Positions 42,067 through 51,466 of a DNA stretch of 64,000 nt are shown here, one piece after another. Both the position numbers and the translations under genes were made by a program. Source of the DNA: Comamonas flocculans (GTDB lineage Bacteria; Pseudomonadota; Gammaproteobacteria; Burkholderiales; Burkholderiaceae_C); the NCBI RefSeq assembly GCF_007954405.1, contig NZ_CP042344.1, positions 1,116,001-1,180,000 of the forward strand, given 5' to 3'. The notes below the pieces were generated by a model that searched no databases, had not been told where the DNA came from, and saw only the letters and a list, made by a program, of their open reading frames with translations. Each line of letters starts with the position of its first letter. The stretch's first letter is position 1.

Positions 42067-42834
42067 TCAACCAGGGCCGAACAGGTCCATGGTCTGCTGC
42101 AGCAGCGTGTACAGCGGCTGCTCCAGCATCGGCAGCGTGGCGGTGATGCCCAGCAGCCCGACGGTGATGGTCACCGGAAAGCCGACCGCGTAGATGTTGG
42201 TCTGCGGCGCCACGCGCGAGATCACGCCCATGGTGAGGTTGACGAACAGCAGCAGCGCGATCAGGGGCAGCGCCAGCCACAGCGCGCTGGAAAACAGCCC
42301 CGCGCCCAGCTCGTGCAGGCGCATCTGCGCGAGCGACTGCAGCACGTTGCCGTCGAGCGGAAAGCTCTTGAAGCTCTGCAGCAGCGCCATCAGCACCATC
42401 AGGTGGCCGTTGACCACGATGAACAGCCACAGCGCCACGTTGCTGTAGAAGCCCGTGAGCGCGCCGCGCTGCGAATTGCTCGCCGGATCGAAGAAGGAGG
42501 CGTAATTCAGGCCCATCTGCAGGCCGATGACCTCGGCCGACAGCTCCACGCAGGTGAACACCAGGCGCACCGCAAAGCCGATCGCCAGGCCCACGCCCAC
42601 CTGCTGCGCCACCGCGCTCCAGGCGGCGGCCGTGTCCAGCGCGATGACCGGCTGGGGCGGCAGCGCCGCCTGCGCGCACACCGCCACCAGGAAGGCCAGC
42701 GCCACCTTCAGCCGCACGGGAATGGCGCGGGTGGAGAAGATCGGCGCGGCGGTGAACATCGCCAGCACGCGCAGGAAGGGCCACAGGATGGGCGAAACCC
42801 AGGCCATGAGCTGCGCTTCGTCGAAGGTCAGCAT
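42067..42834 (-). CDS. fliR: Flagellar export apparatus protein FliR
   Basis: Polytopic component of the flagellar type III export gate, 255 residues, about six helices. Family features: FLRVLAMFTAAPIFSTRAIP at the N-terminus, EVIGLQMGLNYASFFDP, and NLTMGVISRVAPQTNIYAVG. Last gene of the fliFGHIJKLMNOPQR operon; 12 bases after fliQ. Confidence 0.96.
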   Translation of the reverse strand: MLTFDEAQLMAWVSPILWPFLRVLAMFTAAPIFSTRAIPVRLKVALAFLVAVCAQAALPPQPVIALDTAAAWSAVAQQVGVGLAIGFAVRLVFTCVELSAEVIGLQMGLNYASFFDPASNSQRGALTGFYSNVALWLFIVVNGHLMVLMALLQSFKSFPLDGNVLQSLAQMRLHELGAGLFSSALWLALPLIALLLFVNLTMGVISRVAPQTNIYAVGFPVTITVGLLGITATLPMLEQPLYTLLQQTMDLFGPG

Positions 42835-42846
42835 GGCGGCCCGGCC

Positions 42847-43116
42847 TCAGCCGACGACGGAGGGAATCGTCTCCAGCGTGGTGCGCAGGTAGTCCACCAG
42901 CGTGCTCACCATCCAGGGCCCGGCCAGCGCGAACACCAGCACCGCCGCCACCAGCTTGGGCACGAAGGACAGCGTGGCCTCGTGCACCTGGGTGACGGCC
43001 TGGAAGATGCTCACGATCAGCCCCACCACCATCACCGCGCCCAGCGCCGGCAGGGCAATGGCCAGCAGCAGCATGAGCGCGTTGTGGCCGAAGGTGAGAA
43101 CGAATTGCGCGGTCAT
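42847..43116 (-). CDS. fliQ: Flagellar export apparatus protein FliQ
   Basis: Small (89-residue) two-helix membrane protein of the export gate: ALMLLLAIALPALGAVMVVG, then LIVSIFQAVTQVHEATLSFV with PKLVAAVLVFALAGPWM. Length and pattern are standard. It lies between fliP and fliR. Confidence 0.96.
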   Translation of the reverse strand: MTAQFVLTFGHNALMLLLAIALPALGAVMVVGLIVSIFQAVTQVHEATLSFVPKLVAAVLVFALAGPWMVSTLVDYLRTTLETIPSVVG

Positions 43117-43131
43117 CGAAAGCCTCCTGCG

Positions 43132-43896
43132 TCAGCCGGAAAAACTGGCCGCCAGCGACCCCATGAGCAGGTTCCAGCCGTCGGCCAGCACGAACAGCAT
43201 CAGCTTGAAGGGCAGCGCCACCAGCACCGGCGAGAGCATCATCATCCCCAGCGACATCAGCACGCTGGCCACCACCATGTCGATGATGAGAAAGGGGATG
43301 AAGACCATGAAGGCGATCTGGAAGGCCGACTTGAGCTCGCTCGTGACGAAGGCCGGCACCAGCACGCGCAGCGGCGCGGTCTCGGCCGTGACCTCGGCGG
43401 GCAGCCTGGCCAGGCGGGCGAACAGGCCGAAGTCGCTCTGGCGCGTCTGCTTGAGCATGAAGGCGCGCATCGGCGCCTCGGCCCGGGGCAGCGCGTCCTC
43501 AAACGTCAGCTGGTTCTGCGTGTAGGGCACGTAGGCGTCCTGATAGACCTTGTCCAGCGTCGGCCCCATCACGAAGAGCGTGAGAAACAGCGACAGCCCG
43601 ATGATCACCATGTTGGGCGGCGCCGCCTGCGTGCCCAGCGCCTGGCGCAAGAGCGAGAGCACGATGACGATGCGCGTGAAGCTGGTCATGAGCAGCAGCA
43701 CCGCCGGCAGGAAGGACAGCGCGGTGAAGAACAGCAGCGTCTGTATCGGCACCGAATAGCTGTTGCCCCCGGGCCCCGAGCCGATCACTAGCGGCAGCGT
43801 GCCCGGCGCCTCCTGCGCCAGCGCGCCCTGCGCTCCCGCCAGCGCCAGCAGCGCCAGCGCCGCCAGCCACGGTCTGCCTGCACGTACCGCGGCCAT
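43132..43896 (-). CDS. fliP: Flagellar export apparatus protein FliP
   Basis: Export-gate protein with cleavable signal (about residues 1-28, ALAQEA) and four membrane helices; 254 residues. Hallmarks: LSFLPAVLLLMTSFTRIVIV, ALGTQAAPPNMVIIGLSLFL, VLVPAFVTSELKSAFQIAFM and LMSLGMMMLSPVLVALPFKL. The frame is open into fliO; ATG 43896, two bases after the fliO stop, starts the signal peptide. Confidence 0.97.
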   Translation of the reverse strand: MAAVRAGRPWLAALALLALAGAQGALAQEAPGTLPLVIGSGPGGNSYSVPIQTLLFFTALSFLPAVLLLMTSFTRIVIVLSLLRQALGTQAAPPNMVIIGLSLFLTLFVMGPTLDKVYQDAYVPYTQNQLTFEDALPRAEAPMRAFMLKQTRQSDFGLFARLARLPAEVTAETAPLRVLVPAFVTSELKSAFQIAFMVFIPFLIIDMVVASVLMSLGMMMLSPVLVALPFKLMLFVLADGWNLLMGSLAASFSG

Positions 43897-43898
43897 GC

Positions 43899-44225
43899 TC
43901 AATCCAGCGAAGGCTCGGTGCGCGCGGCCGCCACCGCGCCGGCGAACGAGGCCGCGGGCAGCACGTGCAGGCAGGTGATGGCCTGCGCCGTCACGCCCAG
44001 CACCAGCACCACGCGCTCTTCGGCGCTGCCGGTTTCCATGGTGACCACGCGCTGCTGCGGGCCTATGGTGAGCGAAGAGAGCACGCGCGCGCCGGCCCCG
44101 CCCGCGCTCAGCGCCGGCGCGCCGCGCCCGCGCTGCCAGCGCCGCGCCAGCCAGGGCAGGCAGGCGATGGCGCCGATGAACAGCACCACCCACAGCAGCG
44201 ACAGCGAACTAACCCCGGCTGACAC
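43899..44225 (-). CDS. fliO: Flagellar biosynthetic protein FliO
   Basis: A 108-residue protein with one N-terminal membrane helix (LLWVVLFIGAIACLPWLARR) and a small cytoplasmic domain (VLSSLTIGPQQRVVTMETGS, AITCLHVLP) typical of FliO, which helps assemble FliP. The GTG start lies within the end of fliN. Divergent family, so position supports the call. Confidence 0.88.
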   Translation of the reverse strand: MSAGVSSLSLLWVVLFIGAIACLPWLARRWQRGRGAPALSAGGAGARVLSSLTIGPQQRVVTMETGSAEERVVLVLGVTAQAITCLHVLPAASFAGAVAAARTEPSLD

Positions 44226-44679
44226 GGCGCAGGCGCTCCGAAGGCGTGACCACGTCGGTCAGGCGGATGCCGAACTTGTCGTTGACCACCACCACCTCGC
44301 CCTGGGCGATGAGGTAGCCGTTGACCAGCACGTCCATGGGCTCGCCCGCCAGCGCGTCCAGCTCCACCACCGAGCCCTGGGCGAGCTGCAGGATGTACTT
44401 GATCGGCACCTTGGTGCGCCCCAGCTCCACCGACAGCTGCACCGGGATGTCCAGCACCATGTTGATGTCGTGCACGCCCGGGTCGCCCCCGGCGTAGGAG
44501 GGCATGGCCGGCCCGCCCGACAGCGGCCCGCCCTGCTCGGCCTCGGGCGCGCCCGCGCCGCCCTCGGCGGCCTTTTGTTCGTTCAGCGCCTCGGCCCAGT
44601 CGGCGAAGGCGTCGTCGGCCGCGGCCTGGCCGCCCTCGGCCTCGGTGCTGTGGGTTTCGGTCTCAGTGGCCATAGTCAT
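44209..44679 (-). CDS. fliN: Flagellar motor switch protein FliN
   Basis: C-ring component, 156 residues. An acidic, Ala/Gly-rich N-terminal extension (about residues 1-70) precedes the SpoA domain: DIPVQLSVELGRTKVPIKYI, VVELDALAGEPMDVLVNGYL, GEVVVVNDKFGIRLTD. Starts at 44679 or, two codons later, 44673; it overlaps the end of fliM. Confidence 0.96.
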   Translation of the reverse strand: MTMATETETHSTEAEGGQAAADDAFADWAEALNEQKAAEGGAGAPEAEQGGPLSGGPAMPSYAGGDPGVHDINMVLDIPVQLSVELGRTKVPIKYILQLAQGSVVELDALAGEPMDVLVNGYLIAQGEVVVVNDKFGIRLTDVVTPSERLRRVSRG

Positions 44680-45667
44680 TCCCCGTGCCGGCGCTGTCGC
44701 CGGTGTACAGGCGTTCCTCGATGCGGATCGCGTATTTGGCGTTGTGCGTGCCGTACTGGCACTCGAAAAGATCGATGCCGCCCACCGACGCGCGGATGCG
44801 CGGCAGGCGCTCCAGCTCGATGAAGTCGCCCGGGCGCATGGCCAGGAGCTGCTCCACCGTGGCGTCGGCGCGCGCCAGCTCCGCCACCAGCGTCACCTCG
44901 GCCGCCTGCACCTCGCGCGAGAGCACCTTGACCCAGCGCCGGTCGACCTCGATGGCGTCGCCCTGCACGGTGGAATACAGCACGTCGCGGATCGGCTCCA
45001 TCGTGGCGTAGGGCATGCAGATGTGGATGGAGCCGGCCAGGTCGCCGATCTCCAGGTGGAAGGCGGTGGAGACCACGATCTCGCTGGGCGTGGCGATGTT
45101 GGCGAACTGCGGCTGCATCTCCGAGCGCTGGTAGGCGAGCTCCAGCGGGTAGATGCCCTGCCAGGCCTTCTTGTACTCGCTGGTGATCACGTCCACGATG
45201 CGCTGGATCACGCGCTGCTCGGTGGCGGAAAAGTCGCGCCCCTCGATGCGCGTCTGGTACTTGCCCGCACCGCCGTAGAGCGTGTCGATGATGCCGAACA
45301 CGAGCGACGGCTCGCACACCACCAGGCCGCTGCCGCGCAGCGGGCGGATCGCCACGATGTTGAAGTTGGTCGGCACCACGATCTCGCGCAGGAAGGCGTT
45401 GTAGCGCTGCACCGACACCGTGCCCACCGAAATCTCGGGGCTGCGGCGGATGAAGTTGAACAGGCCCACGCGCAGGTTGCGCGCGAAGCGCTCGTTGACG
45501 ATCTCCATCGTCGGCATGCGCCCGCGCACGATGCGCTCCTGGCTGGAGATGTCGTAGGTGCGGATGGCGCTGGCGTCCACCTCTTCCTCGACGCGCTTCT
45601 GGCTCTCGCCGGTCACGCCTTCGAGCAGGGCATCCACCTCTTCCTGGGACAAGAACGAGTCGGCCAT
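44663..45667 (-). CDS. fliM: Flagellar motor switch protein FliM
   Basis: C-ring protein that binds phospho-CheY; 334 residues. The CheY-binding N-terminal peptide is intact (MADSFLSQEEVDALLEGV). The middle CheC-like domain (RNLRVGLFNFIRRSPEISVG, GSGLVVCEPSLVFGIIDTLY) and the C-terminal SpoA domain follow. Order and spacing in the operon are standard. Confidence 0.97.
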   Translation of the reverse strand: MADSFLSQEEVDALLEGVTGESQKRVEEEVDASAIRTYDISSQERIVRGRMPTMEIVNERFARNLRVGLFNFIRRSPEISVGTVSVQRYNAFLREIVVPTNFNIVAIRPLRGSGLVVCEPSLVFGIIDTLYGGAGKYQTRIEGRDFSATEQRVIQRIVDVITSEYKKAWQGIYPLELAYQRSEMQPQFANIATPSEIVVSTAFHLEIGDLAGSIHICMPYATMEPIRDVLYSTVQGDAIEVDRRWVKVLSREVQAAEVTLVAELARADATVEQLLAMRPGDFIELERLPRIRASVGGIDLFECQYGTHNAKYAIRIEERLYTGDSAGTGNDYGH

Positions 45668-45696
45668 GGTCTGTGCTCTCCTGGTGCGGCCCGCGG

Positions 45697-46293
45697 CTAC
45701 TGGACGATGAAGCTGGAAAACAGCACCGCGCGCACCGGCGCATTGCCGTCGCGCGCCGGCTTGCGCGGGCGCACTTCGTCCTCGTCATCGTCCTCCTCGG
45801 CCGCGCGCTTCTTGCTCTTGCGCGGCTTGGGCGGCGCGTAGCCCAGCGCGTCCAGCACCTCGGCGCGCACGTCGGCGGCCAGTTTTTCCTTGCCTTCGCG
45901 CGAGAGCAGCTCGTCGGAGGTGCGCTGCGACAAGAGCAGCAGCACGCCGCTGCGTATCGCGGGCATGTGCGCCTTCACGCGCTCGGCGGTCTTGCCGTTG
46001 TCCAGCTGCAGCGTGATGCCCACCTGGGCGAAACGGTCGCCGCCGGGGTCGGCCAGGTTCACCACCATGTTGTCCATGGGCAGGAAGGCGGGCGGCGTCT
46101 TGTCGTCCTCGACCTGGGCCACGGGCTCGTCCGCGTCCTCATCCAGGCTGGCGCTGCGCTGCTTGGCGATGAACCACAGCGCCCCGGCCGCCGCGATGGC
46201 CAACACCACCAGCAGCGCAAGGATGATCAGCAGCCACTTCTTCTTGGCTTTGGCAGCTACCGGGGGAGCGGTTTCTTCTTCGGCCACGTGCAC
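45697..46293 (-). CDS. fliL: Flagellar basal-body-associated protein FliL
   Basis: Inner-membrane protein that stabilises stators; 198 residues. It has an N-terminal cytoplasmic stub, one helix (WLLIILALLVVLAIAAAGAL), then the periplasmic FliL domain (FLPMDNMVVNLADPGGDRFA, VGITLQLDN, IRSGVLLLLSQRTSDELL). It carries an unusual charged insert near the C-terminus (KPRKSKKRAAEEDDDEDEVR). The start is GTG 46293 or GTG 46287. The 164-base gap to fliK contains no gene and may hold an internal promoter, though none is clear. Confidence 0.93.
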   Translation of the reverse strand: MHVAEEETAPPVAAKAKKKWLLIILALLVVLAIAAAGALWFIAKQRSASLDEDADEPVAQVEDDKTPPAFLPMDNMVVNLADPGGDRFAQVGITLQLDNGKTAERVKAHMPAIRSGVLLLLSQRTSDELLSREGKEKLAADVRAEVLDALGYAPPKPRKSKKRAAEEDDDEDEVRPRKPARDGNAPVRAVLFSSFIVQ

Positions 46294-46457
46294 ACTTTCT
46301 CGCGCCGCGCGGGCGCCTGGGTTCGGTCGGCGCGGCCGCAGCCTGTGCGCGCCCTTGCCGTGACCGCATTATTGGGCAGGGTGGCGGGCGGTGATAGCCA
46401 GAATAGGCCTGCAAACCGGGCGCTTACGCGCGCGCCGGCGGGCCCGCGCGCTTCGCC

Positions 46458-47831
46458 TCAGACGAAGACGTCCAGCGCCCGATCGCCCCGGGTGCGCTGC
46501 GGCGCCAGCGCGTCGCCCTCGGCCAGCACGCGGGCCTGGGCGCCGCCGCCCCGCCCGGCCGGGGGCCGCCCGCCGCCGGGGTGCTGCGCACCGGCGCCGC
46601 CCTGCTCGCCGGCCACGCCGACGTTCACGTCGGCCAGCGCCAGGCCCTGCTGCTGCAGCAGGCTGCGCAGCTGCTCCACCCCGGCGTCCAGCGCCAGGCG
46701 CGAAGCCTCGTGGTCGCTCAGGAAGCTGACCCTGGCCACGTCGCCGGCCAGCACCACCTGCACCTGCACCGCCTGGCCGTCGCGGTCCAGCGTGAACTCG
46801 GCGCGCTGGCTCTTCTGATGCACCCAGAAGGCCACCTGCTCGCCGAGCTCCTGCAGGAAGCTGGTGTCCAGGCCCGCATCCGCCCCCGCCGCGCCCGCGC
46901 CGTCGGCGCCGCCCGGCGCCTGGGCCGCGGCCGCCAGCGCGCCCTGGCCGCCCGCGTGTGCGCCGCCCTGCGCGCCCGAGCCGCCGCCGGAGCCGGCGCT
47001 GCGCCCCGGCCCGTCCAGGCCAGCCGCCGCCGCGACCGCCACCGCGGGCGATGGCGCGCCTTCGGCGCCGCGTGCGCCGGTGGCGAGGGGGGCCAGGGCC
47101 ACGCGCGGCTGCGCCTCGGCGGCCTTCTCCAGCCCCTGGGCCAGCGCCTGCAGGCCCGGGGGCAGGTCGGCCAGCGCCGCGCCCGCATCCGCGCCAGCGC
47201 CTGGGGCCACCGCAAGACCCGAAGCCGTCGCGGTCTGCGCACCGGTCGCGGACAAGGCCGCGGCCATGCCGGCGGCTGCGCCCGGCGCGGCGCCAGGGCT
47301 GCGGCGCGGGCCAACCGCGCTCGGCTGGGCCGCATCGATCCGGCCTGTCTCCTTTGTCATCAAACTCGGCGCCAGCCCTTGTCCCACCTGCGCATGCAGC
47401 TCCTGTCCCAGGAGCACCACGGCCTGTTGCTGGCGCACTTGCTCACTCGGTTGCGTACGCGCCAGATCCGCCGCGCCCGCCGCCTGCGCACGCTCGGCCT
47501 GCGCGTGCTGGCCCTGCTGCAGCAGCAAGGCCAGGTGCTCGGACAAGGGCAGACCCAGGGCATCGGGGGCCAGGGCATCGGGGGCATCGGCATCGGCCGG
47601 CGCGTCCAGCTCCAGCGGCGCTGAAGCCGGCGCCGGCGCGCCGTCGCCCGGCAGGTCCGGCTGCGCCGCGCCTTCGCCCAGCGCGGCCAGCAGCAGCGCG
47701 AAGCCCTCGCGCGTTGTCCCCGGCTCCTGCGCGCCCTGGGCGGCGGCGCCGGTTTCGGCGCTTGCCCCGGCCTGGGGGGCGGGCTGGGCAGCAGCCTGTG
47801 GCTGGGCGGGTGGCGTGCGTAGCGGGTCCAT
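46458..47831 (-). CDS. fliK: Flagellar hook-length control protein FliK
   Basis: Molecular ruler for the hook; 457 residues. The first two thirds are low-complexity Ala/Gly/Pro/Gln sequence, as usual. The conserved Flg_hook domain lies at about residues 340-420 (ELGEQVAFWVHQKSQRAEFT, LAGDVARVSFLSDHEASRLA, LLQQQGLALADVNVGV), followed by a Gly-rich tail. It sits between fliJ and fliL. Confidence 0.93.
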   Translation of the reverse strand: MDPLRTPPAQPQAAAQPAPQAGASAETGAAAQGAQEPGTTREGFALLLAALGEGAAQPDLPGDGAPAPASAPLELDAPADADAPDALAPDALGLPLSEHLALLLQQGQHAQAERAQAAGAADLARTQPSEQVRQQQAVVLLGQELHAQVGQGLAPSLMTKETGRIDAAQPSAVGPRRSPGAAPGAAAGMAAALSATGAQTATASGLAVAPGAGADAGAALADLPPGLQALAQGLEKAAEAQPRVALAPLATGARGAEGAPSPAVAVAAAAGLDGPGRSAGSGGGSGAQGGAHAGGQGALAAAAQAPGGADGAGAAGADAGLDTSFLQELGEQVAFWVHQKSQRAEFTLDRDGQAVQVQVVLAGDVARVSFLSDHEASRLALDAGVEQLRSLLQQQGLALADVNVGVAGEQGGAGAQHPGGGRPPAGRGGGAQARVLAEGDALAPQRTRGDRALDVFV

Positions 47832-47834
47832 GGC

Positions 47835-48299
47835 TCATATCCCCTGGGTCAATTGCCGGCCGGCGCCGCGCACGTGGCGCTGCATGGCCAGCTCATCGGT
47901 CTGTTTCTGTTCGCGGCGCGCCTGCTGCAGTGCCAGCGCGCGCAGGCGCCGCTCCAGCACCTGGCGCAGGCTGGCCAGACGCGCCTCGGCCGCGGCCAGC
48001 GCCGCCACCGCGCGCGCAAGGCGCTGTTCATGCTCATGCACCACGCCCTGCTGCAGCTGCATCGTGTGCTCCAGGCGCTGCAGGAACTGGCGCTGGTGGC
48101 GCAGCACCTCGGGCTGCAGCTGCGCGCCTTCGCGCGGGCCCCAGCGCTGGCGCGTCTCCTGCGCGTAGCTGGCAAGCTGGTGCAACTGCGTCTGCGCCCT
48201 GGCCAGGTGCCCGCGCAACTGCACCAGGGCGTTGCGCGCGGCGTCGCGCTGGCGCGCGGCCAGGTCGATGGCGACTTCAAAGGCGTGGTTCGATGCCAT
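47835..48299 (-). CDS. fliJ: Flagellar protein FliJ
   Basis: Chaperone-escort and ATPase stalk protein of the export apparatus; 154 residues, almost entirely coiled coil (LRGHLARAQTQLHQLASYAQ, HQRQFLQRLEHTMQLQQGVV). Sequence conservation in FliJ is low, so identity rests on coiled-coil form, length and position between fliI and fliK. Confidence 0.92.
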   Translation of the reverse strand: MASNHAFEVAIDLAARQRDAARNALVQLRGHLARAQTQLHQLASYAQETRQRWGPREGAQLQPEVLRHQRQFLQRLEHTMQLQQGVVHEHEQRLARAVAALAAAEARLASLRQVLERRLRALALQQARREQKQTDELAMQRHVRGAGRQLTQGI

Positions 48300-48310
48300 G
48301 GCCGCGCGCC

Positions 48311-49714
48311 TCAGCCCTCGTCCAGCGCCGCGGCCATGGCGGCGACGCTGTCCGCAAGCGGCGCCGCCTCGCGCATGCCCTGCTGCAGGAAGGCCTGCAT
48401 GCGCGGGTACAGGCGTATCGCCTCGTCCAGCTGCGCGTCCGAGCCGGCCACGTAGGCGCCGACCTGGATCAGGTCGCTGCTCTTGCGGTAGAGCGACCAG
48501 GTGGCGCGAAAGCGCCGCGCCAGCTCGAAGTGCCCGGGGCCGACCACGTTGACCATCACGCGCGAGGCCGACTGCTCGACGTCGATCGCCGGGTAGTGGC
48601 CTGACTCGGCCAGTTCGCGCGAGAGCACGAAGTGGCCGTCCAGGATGGCGCGCGAGGCGTCGGCGATCGGGTCCTGCTGGTCGTCGCCCTCGGAGAGCAC
48701 GGTGTAGAAGGCGGTGATCGAGCCCACGCCGTTCAGGCCGTTGCCGCTGCGCTCGACCAGCGCCGGCAGCTTGGCGAAGCAGCTCGGCGGATAGCCCTTG
48801 GTGGCCGGCGCCTCGCCGATCGCCAGGGCGATCTCGCGCTGGGCCATGGCGTAGCGGGTGAGCGAATCCATGAGCAGCAGTACGTGCTTGCCCTGGTCGC
48901 GAAAGTATTCGGCCACGGCGGTGGCGTAGCTTGCGCCCTGCATGCGCAGGAGCGGCGGCGCATCCGCCGGCGCGGCCACCACCACGGCGCGGCCGCGGTC
49001 CTCGGCGCCGAGGATGTCTTCGACGAATTCCTTGACCTCGCGCCCGCGCTCGCCGATCAGGCCGACGACGATCACGTCGGCACTGGTGTAGCGCGCCATC
49101 ATCCCGAGCAGCACGCTCTTGCCCACGCCCGAGCCGGCGAACAGCCCCAGGCGCTGGCCGCGCCCGACGGTGAGCAGCGCGTTGATGGCGCGCACGCCGG
49201 TATCGAGCGGCTCGCGCACCGGGGCGCGCTCCATGGCGTTGATCGGCTCACGCGGCAGCGCCCTGGCGGCCACGTCCTGCAGCGCGCCCGCATGGTCCAG
49301 CGGCAGACCCTGGGCGTCGACCACGCGGCCCAGCAACCCCTCGCCCAGCGGCAGGCGCAGCGCCCCGATGCCGCTGGCCTCCTGCGCCGGGCCTTCGGGC
49401 CCCAGGCGCAACGGCGCCGCGTAGGCCGGCGCGGGCGTGACGCTGGCGCCGCTGGACAGGCCGTGCACGTCGCCCGCGGGCATGAGGAAGGCGCGCTCGC
49501 CGGCGAAGCCGACCACCTCGGCCAGCACCGGCTCCTGGGCGCCCTGGCGCACCAGGCATTGCGCGCCCACGGGCACGCGCAGGCCCGCGGCCTCCAGCAC
49601 CAGGCCGGTCAGGCGCGTGAGCGTGCCGCTGGCAGCCAGCGCCTGCGGCTCGGCGGCGCGTGCGCGCGCGCGCTCGATGAAATCTTGCCAGGCGCCGGCG
49701 TCTTCAATCGCCAT
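48311..49714 (-). CDS. fliI: Flagellar export ATPase FliI
   Basis: F1-beta-like ATPase driving flagellar protein export; 467 residues. Walker [16 protein letters not shown], Walker [21 protein letters not shown], and [19 protein letters not shown], the signature of type III ATPases. The frame is open 16 codons upstream, but ATG 49714 begins the normal N-terminus and overlaps fliH by 11 bases. Confidence 0.97.
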   Translation of the reverse strand: MAIEDAGAWQDFIERARARAAEPQALAASGTLTRLTGLVLEAAGLRVPVGAQCLVRQGAQEPVLAEVVGFAGERAFLMPAGDVHGLSSGASVTPAPAYAAPLRLGPEGPAQEASGIGALRLPLGEGLLGRVVDAQGLPLDHAGALQDVAARALPREPINAMERAPVREPLDTGVRAINALLTVGRGQRLGLFAGSGVGKSVLLGMMARYTSADVIVVGLIGERGREVKEFVEDILGAEDRGRAVVVAAPADAPPLLRMQGASYATAVAEYFRDQGKHVLLLMDSLTRYAMAQREIALAIGEAPATKGYPPSCFAKLPALVERSGNGLNGVGSITAFYTVLSEGDDQQDPIADASRAILDGHFVLSRELAESGHYPAIDVEQSASRVMVNVVGPGHFELARRFRATWSLYRKSSDLIQVGAYVAGSDAQLDEAIRLYPRMQAFLQQGMREAAPLADSVAAMAAALDEG

Positions 49715-50426
49715 CGCCCATCTCCCGCCAGGCCGACACCAGCCCCAGCGCCCCCACCGCACGGCGCCAGCGGGTGTCCAGCGCGCCGTCCACCAGGGCG
49801 CCCGCGCTCTCCACGCTGCAGTCGCCAGGCTGCACCGCCGGGTCGGGCTGCCACTGCACGCGCTGGTTGCCGAATTCCTCGCGCAGCTGCGATTCGAGCA
49901 GCTTCCAGTCCGCCGGGTTCAGCCGCACCGTGGCCGGACGGCTGTCCTGCACGAAGGTGGCCAGCGCCTCGCGCACCACGGGCAGCAGGGCGCGCGGGTT
50001 GGACTGCAGCTCCTGGCGCACCACCTGGCGCGCGATCTCGCAAGCGAGCTGCAGCAGCTCATCGGCCATCTGCTGCTGCAGGCCGGCGAAGCTCTCCTGC
50101 AGGCGCTGCACCAGCGCGGCCAGTTGTTCACCCGCCTGGCGCCCCTGGCCGCGCACGTAGTCGTCCAGGCGCTGCTGCCATTCCTGGGCGGCCTCGCTGC
50201 GGCCCTGGCGCCGGCCCTCGGCCAGCGCTTCATCGCGGGCCTGCTGCAGCTGCGCCTCGTCCACCGGCGCGGGGGCGGGGGGCGCCTCCTGCTCGCCCGC
50301 GGCGGGTGCGGCATCGAGCAGCTCCAGGCCGTCGTCCCCGATCGCGCCGAACTGCCAGCGCACCGCCTCGGAGATCTCCTCGCCGGGGATGAAGCGGGTG
50401 TAGTTGCGCAGGTTCGATCCAGGCAT
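49704..50426 (-). CDS. fliH: Flagellar assembly protein FliH
   Basis: Regulator of FliI, 240 residues. The N-terminus [20 protein letters not shown] is followed by a Gln/Glu/Ala-rich coiled coil ([20 protein letters not shown]) and a C-terminal domain ([38 protein letters not shown]). The same frame is open back into fliG; ATG 50426, 18 bases after the fliG stop, is the start. Confidence 0.94.
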   Translation of the reverse strand: MPGSNLRNYTRFIPGEEISEAVRWQFGAIGDDGLELLDAAPAAGEQEAPPAPAPVDEAQLQQARDEALAEGRRQGRSEAAQEWQQRLDDYVRGQGRQAGEQLAALVQRLQESFAGLQQQMADELLQLACEIARQVVRQELQSNPRALLPVVREALATFVQDSRPATVRLNPADWKLLESQLREEFGNQRVQWQPDPAVQPGDCSVESAGALVDGALDTRWRRAVGALGLVSAWREMGDGD

Positions 50427-50443
50427 GTGCTTGCACCCCGCAG

Positions 50444-51439
50444 TCAGACGAAGGCGTCGTCGCCGCTGCCGGCCAGGGCGATCTGCCCTTCGTCGGACAG
50501 GCGCCGCACCGTCTTGAGGATTTCCTTCTGCTGCGCCTCGACCTCGGACAGGCGGATGGGGCCGCGCGATTCCAGGTCTTCGCGCATGGCCTCGGCGGCG
50601 CGCGTGGACATGTTCTTGAGGAATTTCTCGCGCAGCTCGGGCTGCGCGCCCTTGAGCGCCACCACCAGGGTTTCGGAGGCGATCTCGCGCAGCACCGTCT
50701 GGATGGCGCGGTCGTCGAGCTTCATCACGTCGTCGAACACGAACATCTTGTCCATGATTTTTTGCGCCAGCTCCGCGTCCTGCTCGCGGATGCTCTCGAG
50801 CACCGTGCCATCGACCCCGCCGCGAAACAGGTTGACGATCTCGGCCGCCGCCTTGACCCCGCCCAGCGAGCTCTTGCGCACCTTGTCGCCGCCGGCCAGC
50901 ACCTTGAACAGCACCTCGTTCAGGTCCTTGAGCGCCGTCGGCTGTATGCCTTCGAGCGTGGCCACGCGCAGCATGATCTCGCCCCTCTGGCGCTCGCTCA
51001 ACTGCATCACGATGTCGGCCGCATGGTCCGGGTCCAGGTGCACCAGGATGGCCGCGACGATCTGCGGGTGTTCGTTGCGCAGCAGCTCGGCCACCGCCAG
51101 CGGGTCCATCCACTTGAGGCTCTCTATGCCCGAGACGTCGCCGCCCTGCAGGATGCGGTCGATCAAGAGCGCCGCCTTGTCGTCGCCCAGGGCGCGCTTG
51201 AGCACCGCGCGCACGTAGTTGCCGGTGTCCGACACCAGCAGGCTCTGGGCCGCGGCCTCGTTGGTGAAGCGCGCGACCACCTCCTGCACGCGCTCGTGCG
51301 AGATGGTGCGCATGCGCGCGATGGTCTCGCCGAGCTTTTGCACCTCCTTGGGCGAGAGGTGCTTGAAGACTTCCGCGGCCTCCTCCTCGCCGAGCGACAT
51401 CAGCAGGACGGCTGCGTCATTGAGGCCTTGCTCGTCCAT
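50444..51439 (-). CDS. fliG: Flagellar motor switch protein FliG
   Basis: C-ring protein that generates torque against the stator; 331 residues. Conserved pieces are AAVLLMSLGEEEAAEVFKHL, the EHPQIVAAILVHLDPDHAAD motif, and the C-terminal charged torque helix region (LDDRAIQTVLREIASETLVV, KGAQPELREKFLKNMSTRAA). It lies between fliF and fliH. Confidence 0.97.
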   Translation of the reverse strand: MDEQGLNDAAVLLMSLGEEEAAEVFKHLSPKEVQKLGETIARMRTISHERVQEVVARFTNEAAAQSLLVSDTGNYVRAVLKRALGDDKAALLIDRILQGGDVSGIESLKWMDPLAVAELLRNEHPQIVAAILVHLDPDHAADIVMQLSERQRGEIMLRVATLEGIQPTALKDLNEVLFKVLAGGDKVRKSSLGGVKAAAEIVNLFRGGVDGTVLESIREQDAELAQKIMDKMFVFDDVMKLDDRAIQTVLREIASETLVVALKGAQPELREKFLKNMSTRAAEAMREDLESRGPIRLSEVEAQQKEILKTVRRLSDEGQIALAGSGDDAFV

Positions 51440-51466
51440 GGTGTTCTCTCTGCAGTGGCCCCGGCC